DNA from: Novosphingobium sp.
Lineage (GTDB): Bacteria > Pseudomonadota > Alphaproteobacteria > Sphingomonadales > Sphingomonadaceae
Assembly: GCA_028697875.1 (NCBI GenBank)
Contig: JAQVEQ010000123.1
Span: forward strand, 1 to 8,671
Length of the DNA stretch: 8,671 nucleotides
Direction: 5' to 3'
The notes below the pieces were generated by a model. It made no database searches. It saw nothing but the letters and a program-made list of their open reading frames with translations, and was not told the DNA's origin. Shown here piece by piece: positions 1-4,177 of the stretch; the stretch's first letter is position 1, and every line of letters begins with the position of its first letter. The position numbers and the translations under genes were made by a program.

Positions 1-18
1 ACGACGCTCTTCCGATCT
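1..18 (+). other. Illumina TruSeq adapter remnant (artefact)
   Basis: The first 18 bases, ACGACGCTCTTCCGATCT, are identical to the 3' end of the Illumina TruSeq universal adapter/read 1 primer. This is untrimmed adapter left at a contig edge, not genomic DNA. The first base that can be trusted is 19. The adapter happens to read open in frame with the gene tail that follows, so a gene caller would wrongly add its codons to that protein. Confidence 0.95.
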
Positions 19-19
19 C

Positions 20-133
20 ATCGGCCGCGGCAATGAATGGAAGTCCTCCGCCGAGCGCCGCCGCACCCAGCGCCTGATCGACGAGGCGCTCGCTCTCATG
101 GACGGGGGATACCGCGCCTTGCTGCGAGGCTGA
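20..133 (+). CDS. C-terminal fragment, probable DUF2285-family regulator
   Basis: An open frame with no start inside the window ends at the TGA at 131-133. It gives 37 residues of real sequence, rich in Arg, ending in a W-x-S-(x)n-RRRTQRLIDEAL-(x)n-DGGYRALLRG pattern. A Trp/Ser segment, an Arg-rich helix and a final GGYR-x-LL is how DUF2285 proteins end. These are small predicted DNA-binding regulators often found just upstream of the AlpA-like HTH and repA genes in alphaproteobacterial integrative elements. The following HTH gene fits that order. The rest of the gene is lost at the contig end. The family call is by recognition of the tail only; the frame and stop are certain. Confidence 0.55.
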   Translation: MGRGNEWKSSAERRRTQRLIDEALALMDGGYRALLRG

Positions 134-159
134 TCCCGCCGGTGCGACAAAAATGCATG

Positions 160-172
160 GGCTAAAATAGCC
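160..172. promoter_or_regulatory. Short inverted repeat with -10-like TAAAAT, possible promoter/operator
   Basis: GGCTA at 160-164 and TAGCC at 168-172 form a perfect 5-bp dyad around AAA. It embeds TAAAAT (163-168), which resembles a sigma-70 -10 element. No good -35 lies at the usual distance; GCGACA at 144-149 is too close (13-bp spacer). It is the only A/T-rich spot in the 127-bp gap between the DUF2285-like tail and the HTH gene, so it could be a promoter or a binding site for one of the flanking regulators. The remainder of this gap shows nothing else I can support. Confidence 0.25.
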
Positions 173-260
173 GCTCCATCCCGACGCCTGTGCTCCGCCA
201 CTTTCCTCCAGTCCGGTCGATCGCCGCCGTGCGTGATCCCGGCTTCGATGGAGGAACATC

Positions 261-521
261 ATGGAGCAAGCAGCACCGCGCTCGCCGCAATTTCTGAAGA
301 CACCCGATGCCGCCGCGCGGCTCGGTCTTTCCCCGCGCACCCTCGAAAAGCATCGCTGCTATGGGACCGGCCCCAATTTCCACAAGCTTGGCGGCCGCGT
401 CGTCTATTCGATAGAGGCGCTCGACGCCTGGGCGGAACTTGGCCGGCGGCGTTCGACTTCCGATCCGGGCACAGGCGTCTGCCTTCCCGCCAAGCGGTTC
501 GACGTGCAACCGGAACGCTGA
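261..521 (+). CDS. AlpA/MerR-type helix-turn-helix DNA-binding protein
   Basis: This 86-residue protein is probably a small transcriptional regulator of the element. Residues 11-57 form one winged HTH of the AlpA/HTH_17 (MerR-like) type. FLKTPDAAARLGLSPRTLEK is the helix-turn-helix, GTGPNFHKLGGRVVYS is the wing with the typical 'G-x-x-Y' ending, and IEALDAWAE is the closing helix. The C-terminal ~28 residues are polar and look disordered. The ATG at 261 has a clear Shine-Dalgarno, GGAGG (250-254), six bases upstream. It lies 4 bp before the chosen repA start, so the two are likely co-transcribed and translationally coupled. In related elements a gene of this kind sits between a DUF2285 gene and repA, as here. 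By analogy it may control repA or act as an excision factor; which one cannot be told from sequence. Confidence 0.85.
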   Translation: MEQAAPRSPQFLKTPDAAARLGLSPRTLEKHRCYGTGPNFHKLGGRVVYSIEALDAWAELGRRRSTSDPGTGVCLPAKRFDVQPER

Positions 522-525
522 GGCC

Positions 526-1410
526 GTGCCACGCCGCCCATCATCTCCTGCCGTGACACGGATCGAGCGCACGCAGCTCGAGCTGTTCCGCTCGGTGCCA
601 GCCAATCCCGCACCGCGCGATGCACAGGATCTCATGTCCTGGCCCTTCTTCAGCCTCGCCAAATCGCGGCGCGTCGCACCGATCGATTTCCGCATGGGCG
701 AGACCTGGATCTCGGTCGAAGCCGTGCCCGAACATGGCATGGCGACCATCTGGGACGCCGACATATTGATCTGGGCGGCGAGCCAGCTCGTCGAGGCGCG
801 CGATGCCGGACAACCGACCTCGCGGCTCATGGCGACGACTCCGCACGAGATACTGACCTATATCCGGCGCGGGACGGGCCGCGACAATTATGATCGCCTC
901 AAGGCCGCGCTGGACCGGCTGCAATCGACGACCGTCGCCACATCGATCCGCCAGCAGCATCAACGCCACCGACATCGTTTCTCGTGGATCAACGAGTGGC
1001 AGGAGCGGCTCGACGCGCAAGGGCGGCCGCTCGGGATTGAGCTGATCCTGCCCGACTGGTTCTATGCGGGCGTGCTCGATCGCGCGTTGGTGCTCACGAT
1101 CGACCGGGCCTATTTCGATCTGACCGGCGGCCTTGAACGCTGGCTCTACCGCATCGTGCGCAAGCATGGCGGCCGCCAGGTGGCCGGCTGGAGCTTCGAC
1201 TTCGAGCATCTGCACATGAAGTCGGGCGCGCTTTCGCCGCTCAAGCGCTTCGCATTCGAGCTGCGCGCGATCGTACAGCGCCAGCCGCTTCCCGGCTACA
1301 CGCTCAGGATCGAACATGCCCTGGGCAAGGAGCGTCTCAATTTCGCGCCCGTCCCGGTCGATCCGCTCGAAGCCGCCATGCGCCGGTTCAAGCTCCCGGT
1401 CTGTGGATAA
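526..1410 (+). CDS. repA: Replication initiator protein A (RPA family)
   Basis: This is a plasmid/ICE-type replication initiator, expected to bind iterons and open the origin. The body matches the family throughout: QLELFRSVPANPAPRDAQDL, the conserved SWPFFSLAKSRRVAPIDFR, EAVPEHGMATIWDADILIWA, LKAALDRLQSTTVATSIRQ, RFSWINEW, GIELILPDWFYAGVLD, LTGGLERWLYRIVRKHGGRQ and the C-terminal SPLKRFAFELRAIVQRQPLP. The frame is open back to an ATG at 439, but that start lies deep inside the HTH gene and adds low-complexity residues. The GTG at 526 (294 aa), just after the HTH stop, or the GTG at 553 (285 aa) fits better. Neither has a strong Shine-Dalgarno, which suggests coupling to the HTH gene. The stop codon is part of a perfect DnaA box and iteron-like repeats follow at once, so the protein probably acts on DNA next to its own gene. 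No parA follows. Confidence 0.9.
   Translation: MPRRPSSPAVTRIERTQLELFRSVPANPAPRDAQDLMSWPFFSLAKSRRVAPIDFRMGETWISVEAVPEHGMATIWDADILIWAASQLVEARDAGQPTSRLMATTPHEILTYIRRGTGRDNYDRLKAALDRLQSTTVATSIRQQHQRHRHRFSWINEWQERLDAQGRPLGIELILPDWFYAGVLDRALVLTIDRAYFDLTGGLERWLYRIVRKHGGRQVAGWSFDFEHLHMKSGALSPLKRFAFELRAIVQRQPLPGYTLRIEHALGKERLNFAPVPVDPLEAAMRRFKLPVCG
1402..1410 (-). promoter_or_regulatory. Perfect DnaA box overlapping the repA stop codon
   Basis: TGTGGATAA is the exact reverse complement of the DnaA box TTATCCACA. It spans the last two sense codons and the stop of repA. Twelve bases later the iteron-like repeats begin. A single DnaA box next to iterons is the standard arrangement of iteron plasmid origins. 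A second, poor match (TGTGGATTT, 7/9) lies at 1589-1597 beyond the AT-rich segment. Confidence 0.65.
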
Positions 1411-1421
1411 GGTCCGTGCGA

Positions 1422-1487
1422 GTCGTCCTATCAGGAACCGCCGGAGTCGTCCTTTCGGGAACCGCGGGGTCGTCCTATCAGGAACCG
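1422..1487 (+). repeat. Three 19-bp direct repeats (iterons)
   Basis: Copies start at 1422, 1446 and 1469 (periods 24 and 23 bp). Copies 1 and 3 are identical, GTCGTCCTATCAGGAACCG. Copy 2 (1446-1464) differs at two positions, TTTCGGG for TATCAGG. Each copy holds a small dyad, TCC(T)-3 nt-(A)GGA. Spacing of just over two helical turns puts all copies on nearly the same DNA face. Position directly after repA, next to a DnaA box and before an AT-rich stretch, makes RepA-binding iterons the best reading. RepA binding itself is inferred. Confidence 0.8.
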
Positions 1488-1550
1488 GTGCGCTGCGGAG
1501 ACCCGCAGAAATCCGCGGGAAATCGGCACCCCTCTAACCATCCTAATAGA

Positions 1551-1571
1551 GAAGAATATTTCATATTCTTC
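1551..1571. repeat. Perfect 9-bp inverted repeat in the AT-rich origin segment
   Basis: GAAGAATAT (1551-1559) and ATATTCTTC (1563-1571) are perfect reverse complements separated by TTC. There is no T-run after the stem, so this is not a standard intrinsic terminator. It sits in the only strongly AT-rich stretch of the window. It could be a RepA-dimer autoregulatory site, a strand-opening or priming hairpin of the origin, or an operator for the tra genes that start at 1688. Confidence 0.6.
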
Positions 1572-1687
1572 CTAACCCGGTGCGGGGCTGTGGATTTCGC
1601 GCCGGGCGCGCCGACGCCCGCATTGCCGCCACGCTGCGGCTCGGCGGCGGGCTGGCCGCACTTCGTTTCCTTTCCCGGAGATATTCC

Positions 1688-2206
1688 ATGAACCACCCGC
1701 TTACCCGTGGGCGCGTCCGTTCGCGCGCTGCGCCGCTACTTCGCGATGGCTGCACCGAAATCGAACTGATCTGGATCGAGAAGCGGCTCGAGCATTGGAT
1801 CCGTTTCGGTCGGATCGCGTCGGAGCGCATCGTCAGCCGCAAGACGCGCATCGTGACCTTCCGGCCAGATGCTGTCGTTGCGTTCGTGCGCTGGTCGGCA
1901 AACGACTTCGGCACCGTCCATTCGCGCGTCGACATCTTGCGCGCGGTTCGTCCCGGCGAAGCCTACACCACTGCGCCCTTCGTGCGGCCCGGCGGTGAAC
2001 TGCTCCTTTCGATCCAGGGCTGGCCGAAAGTTCAGAAGGTGCTCGAGGGCATCGACAGGATCGAGGCCGAAGACCTCGATCCATGCGACATTGCGCCCGA
2101 CCATTGGCGGCATGTCCATAACCGGCTGAGCGCAGGCGAACCGGCGCGCTCCTATACGGCGGAGCGCCATAAAGCATGGCTCAAGCGCAAGGCGCTCGGT
2201 CAATGA
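1688..2206 (+). CDS. DUF2840 domain-containing protein
   Basis: This 172-residue protein belongs to the DUF2840 family of unknown function, which is found almost only beside traF/DUF736/relaxase genes in alphaproteobacterial integrative elements. Recognisable blocks are the IELIWIEKRLEHWIRFGR segment near residues 20-38, the R-x-V-x-FRPDAVVAFVRW-AND-FGT block in the middle, the PGEAYTTAPFVRPGGELLLS block, and GWPKVQKVLEGID. The C-terminal half of the family is a short conserved acidic stretch (EAEDLDPCDIAPDHWRHVHN) followed by a basic tail. The frame is open further upstream (to 1580), but the ATG at 1688 has GGAG (1677-1680) seven bases before it and gives the usual family N terminus. Its TGA overlaps the traF ATG (ATGA), so the two are translationally coupled. 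No enzymatic motif or membrane segment is visible. Confidence 0.85.
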   Translation: MNHPLTRGRVRSRAAPLLRDGCTEIELIWIEKRLEHWIRFGRIASERIVSRKTRIVTFRPDAVVAFVRWSANDFGTVHSRVDILRAVRPGEAYTTAPFVRPGGELLLSIQGWPKVQKVLEGIDRIEAEDLDPCDIAPDHWRHVHNRLSAGEPARSYTAERHKAWLKRKALGQ

Positions 2207-2802
2207 GCCGCCGTCCGCTCTCCCGCTTCGTGCCGCATATCGCCGGCGCCGTAATTGGGTTCACGCTGGTCGCGGTAATTCTACCGCTGCCCAAGCTCAT
2301 GCTCTGGAACGCCAGCGCCAGTGCGCCGGTCGGCCTTTATCGCATCAATCCGCTTGCCCGGCCTGCGGTCGGTGACATGGTCGCCGTCTCGCCGCCGCCT
2401 GCGCTTGCCCGGTTCATGGCCGAGCGCCATTATCTCCCTGTCGGCGTGCCGCTGCTCAAGCATGTCGCCGCGCGTCCGGGCGCCCTGATCTGCCGCCGCG
2501 ATGCGACGGTGACGATCGACGGGCGCACCGCCGCGGTCGCGCGCGCGTCCGACAGCCGTGACCGACCGTTGCCGGTCTGGCGCGGCTGCCGCGTGCTCAG
2601 GACCGACGAACTGTTCCTGCTGAACGCCGCGCCTGACAGCCTCGACGGCCGCTATTTCGGACCGATCCGCGCCTCCGGCCTGATCGGCCGTGCGACGCCA
2701 ATCCTTACCCGCGACACGCCTGACACGCCGCTGCGCTGGCGTCTCATCCACGCGGACGACGCACTTTCCACCAGCAATGAAGGAGGAGTTTCATGCAGAT
2801 AG
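2203..2802 (+). CDS. traF: TraF-like S26 family signal peptidase (conjugation)
   Basis: This is a TraF-type serine protease of the S26 family, which in RP4-like systems cyclises or matures the pilin in the inner membrane. The 199-residue protein has one N-terminal membrane segment (about residues 12-34), then the catalytic Ser motif S40-A-P-V-G-L-Y, the family counterpart of LepB S-x-M. The putative catalytic Lys is K86 in PLLKHVAARPGALI. The C-terminal box is DELFLLNAAPDSLDGRYFGPI followed by the G-R-A-x-P-I end. The frame is open to 2176, but the ATG at 2203 overlaps the DUF2840 stop in an ATGA pair and gives the normal N terminus, with a basic stretch before the membrane segment. It overlaps the DUF736 gene by 10 bp. 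The pilin and pore genes it would serve are not in this window. Confidence 0.9.
   Translation: MSRRPLSRFVPHIAGAVIGFTLVAVILPLPKLMLWNASASAPVGLYRINPLARPAVGDMVAVSPPPALARFMAERHYLPVGVPLLKHVAARPGALICRRDATVTIDGRTAAVARASDSRDRPLPVWRGCRVLRTDELFLLNAAPDSLDGRYFGPIRASGLIGRATPILTRDTPDTPLRWRLIHADDALSTSNEGGVSCR
2780..2788 (+). promoter_or_regulatory. Strong Shine-Dalgarno for the DUF736 gene
   Basis: AAGGAGGAG is a near-perfect anti-16S match, ending four bases before the ATG at 2793. It is the best ribosome binding site in the window and lies inside the last codons of traF. It suggests that the DUF736 protein is made at a higher level than its neighbours. Confidence 0.8.
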
Positions 2803-3137
2803 GTTGCTTCACCCAGGACGGTGACCGGTTCGTCGGTCGCCTGCGCACGCTCACGCTCGATGTCGCGCTGCGGCTCGTGCCGACCGGCTTCACCGGCCAC
2901 GACCGCGCGCCGGACTGGCGCGTCCATCTCGCCGACAATGGCGCGTCCGAAACCATCGGTCCCGAGGTCGGATCGGGCTGGAATCATGACGGCAAGGCCG
3001 GCAGCTTCGTCACGGTCCAGCTCGATTGCCCGGGCTTCGCCCGCCCGATCCGCGCCAATCTGTTGCGCTCCAATCGCGGCGATGAGGGGCATGTCCTGCT
3101 CTGGTCGCCGCGCCTGCGGCGTCCGAAAGCGGAATGA
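2793..3137 (+). CDS. DUF736 domain-containing protein
   Basis: This 114-residue protein matches the DUF736 family over its full length. It has the MQIGCFTQDGDRFVGRLRTL start and the family's T-x-x-x-L-x-V at 20-28. The A-PDWRVHLADN block, the ETIGPEVGSGWNHDGKAG segment and the S-FVTVQLDCPGFARPIRANL block follow. DUF736 proteins are near-universal companions of relaxase/traG modules in Rhizobiales and Sphingomonadales elements; their function is not established. The predicted fold is a small all-beta domain, which could fit a single-strand DNA or protein-binding accessory factor, but that is a guess. The start is fixed by the strong Shine-Dalgarno at 2780-2788. The gene overlaps traF by 10 bp and is separated by 3 bp from the transglycosylase gene. 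Confidence 0.9.
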   Translation: MQIGCFTQDGDRFVGRLRTLTLDVALRLVPTGFTGHDRAPDWRVHLADNGASETIGPEVGSGWNHDGKAGSFVTVQLDCPGFARPIRANLLRSNRGDEGHVLLWSPRLRRPKAE

Positions 3138-3140
3138 GCC

Positions 3141-3929
3141 ATGCGCGTCCGCTTCGCGTCGCGCTGCCGCTCCTGCGCCGTTCGCCTCGCTGGCGCATCG
3201 GCCCTGACCGGCACACTCGCCTCCCTCTTTCCGGCCACGGCTGCACCGGCCACCGCGCCTGCCGCTGCCGCGACGGCGCATCCCTATGCCGCTTATGTGA
3301 CCGAGGCGGCACAGCGCTTCGGCATTCCCGAGGCATGGATCTGGGCGGTGATGCGCACCGAGAGCAACGGCGATCCGGTGGCGATCTCCCGCGCTGGCGC
3401 CATGGGCCTCATGCAGATCATGCCCGGCACCTGGGGCCAGCTCACTGCACGCTATGGGCTCGGCGACAACCCCTGGGACGTGCGCGCCAACATTCACGCT
3501 GGCGCGGCTTACCTGCGCGAGATGGTCGATCGGTATCGCGACCTCTCCACCGCGCTTGCCGCCTATAATGCGGGGCCAGGCCGCGTTGACGACTGGCGCC
3601 AGCGCGGCCGCCCGCTGCCTGCCGAAACGATCGCTTATGTCGCGAAGCTCGCGCCAACCCTCGGCACCTCCGGCATTGCTTCGCCCGCCGTCGTGCCTGC
3701 AGTTCCACGCGCGGCGGCTGCGCCATCCTGGCGCGACGCGGGGCTGTTCGTGCTGCGCGGCGACGGCGCGTTGGGCGGCAGCGAAACCGCGACCGATCCC
3801 GGACCCGTCGCGCAGCCGGACGACATCGCGTCTGCGCCTGTCCCGTCGCCTTCCGGCCTCCCGCCGCGGCCTTCATCGCCCGGATTGCACGGCCTCTTCG
3901 TCTCGCTTTCCGGCCGGAGCGAACAATGA
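3141..3929 (+). CDS. Lytic transglycosylase (SLT/VirB1-like), conjugation-associated
   Basis: This 262-residue periplasmic enzyme is expected to cleave peptidoglycan so the mating channel can cross the wall. The N terminus is a plausible signal peptide: Arg-rich start, hydrophobic core about residues 13-30, then an Ala-x-Ala type site near 33-35. The SLT domain spans roughly 48-165. It has the catalytic Glu E74 in AVMRTESNGDP, then GAMGLMQIMPGTW (86-98), the NPWDVRANIHAGAAYL block and ALAAYNAGPGRVDDW. From about residue 170 to the end it is Pro/Ala/Ser-rich and probably disordered. The gene follows the DUF736 stop by 3 bp, and the ATG at 3141 is the first in frame. Its stop overlaps an ATG at 3926. 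Such genes stand between DUF736 and the relaxase in related elements. The family call is firm; the conjugation role comes from context. Confidence 0.9.
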   Translation: MRVRFASRCRSCAVRLAGASALTGTLASLFPATAAPATAPAAAATAHPYAAYVTEAAQRFGIPEAWIWAVMRTESNGDPVAISRAGAMGLMQIMPGTWGQLTARYGLGDNPWDVRANIHAGAAYLREMVDRYRDLSTALAAYNAGPGRVDDWRQRGRPLPAETIAYVAKLAPTLGTSGIASPAVVPAVPRAAAAPSWRDAGLFVLRGDGALGGSETATDPGPVAQPDDIASAPVPSPSGLPPRPSSPGLHGLFVSLSGRSEQ

Positions 3930-4177
3930 GCGGTCATGGCGTTCGCTGGTGGTGTCAGGCGTGGAATCTGCTGCGTCGGAAAAGAAGGCAATGCACTGGA
4001 ATCGAAAGGGAAAGTCGATGGCGAGATAAAAAGGACGCCACCTGTGGGGCGTCATGTGGTTGTAAGTCGGGGAGATTTTCAGGTGGCACCATAATCGGCT
4101 GGGTGGCACGATTTTCCGATTATGTCGTGATTTCAAAAGGTCGGCGGGTGTCAGCGCCAATTTCGGGGCTGACATGA
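3926..4177 (+). CDS. Doubtful small ORF overlapping the transglycosylase stop
   Basis: This 83-codon frame starts at an ATG that overlaps the previous stop (ATGA), with GGAG at 3916-3919 six bases upstream, so translation initiation is plausible. The product starts MSGHGVRWWCQAWNLLRRKRR and is basic, with clustered Cys residues around 38-47 (CGASCGC). I recognise no family. Its 3' half runs through the inverted and direct repeats upstream of the relaxase and its last codons overlap the relaxase start, which argues for non-coding DNA. The first ~22 residues (W/L/R-rich) might be the relic of a real small gene. I list it because initiation signals exist, not because the protein is convincing. 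Confidence 0.2.
   Translation: MSGHGVRWWCQAWNLLRRKRRQCTGIERESRWRDKKDATCGASCGCKSGRFSGGTIIGWVARFSDYVVISKGRRVSAPISGLT
4034..4053. repeat. 6-bp inverted repeat after the transglycosylase gene
   Basis: GACGCC (4034-4039) pairs perfectly with GGCGTC (4048-4053) across an 8-nt loop. It is preceded by an A-run (4028-4032) and has no following T-run. Read on the minus strand it would be a GC stem followed by T's, that is, a terminator-like shape for leftward transcription. On the plus strand it could be part of the repeat region upstream of the relaxase. Confidence 0.4.
4082..4129. repeat. Nested inverted/direct repeats upstream of the relaxase; oriT/operator candidate or IS21-like end
   Basis: CATAATCGG (4090-4098) and CCGATTATG (4116-4124) form a perfect 9-bp inverted repeat with a 17-nt spacer. 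GGTGGCAC is directly repeated at 4082-4089 and 4102-4109. CACGA (4107-4111) and TCGTG (4125-4129) form a further 5-bp dyad. Such a nested set in the gap upstream of a relaxase is what an oriT or a relaxase-autoregulation site would look like. I see no match to the ATCCTG nic core of RP4-type oriTs. The alternative is the worn terminus of an IS21-family element, whose ends carry repeated GGTGGCAC-type sequences; this is from memory and unverified. The repeats are certain; the function is open. Confidence 0.5.
4149..4174. repeat. 7-bp inverted repeat abutting the relaxase start codon
   Basis: TGTCAGC (4149-4155) pairs perfectly with GCTGACA (4168-4174) across a 12-nt loop. The last base of the right arm is the A of the relaxase ATG. 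In mRNA this stem would occlude the start and the weak GGGG ribosome site (4165-4168), so it could limit relaxase translation. As DNA it could be a repressor or relaxase site. The TG...CA termini would also fit the end of a transposable element. Confidence 0.5.

Larger units (their letters stand above)
1402..1600. other. Candidate vegetative replication origin (oriV)
   Basis: The gap between repA and the DUF2840 gene contains, in order: a perfect DnaA box (1402-1410), three iterons (1422-1487), an AT-rich stretch in otherwise GC-rich DNA (about 1531-1577) and a weak second DnaA-like site (1589-1597). These are the usual parts of an iteron origin. The AT-rich stretch would be the melting region. 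From about 1600 to the DUF2840 start at 1688 the sequence is GC-rich and I see no feature except the ribosome binding site. The boundaries are approximate and function is inferred from layout. Confidence 0.65.

Noticed and set aside
439..525. Upstream extension of repA to the ATG at 439
   Set aside because: It would overlap most of the 3' third of the HTH gene, lacks a ribosome site, and adds residues unlike the family; the GTG at 526 or 553 is preferred.
541..1317. 258-codon minus-strand open frame
   Set aside because: Antisense to repA, with no family features.
1589..1597. Second DnaA box (TGTGGATTT)
   Set aside because: Two mismatches at the conserved end; too weak to list as a separate site, mentioned only as part of the origin.
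1416..1691. 91-codon plus frame with repeated VVLSGTAG-type motif
   Set aside because: The peptide repeat is just the translation of the DNA iterons in one frame; it crosses the AT-rich inverted repeat and has no ribosome site.
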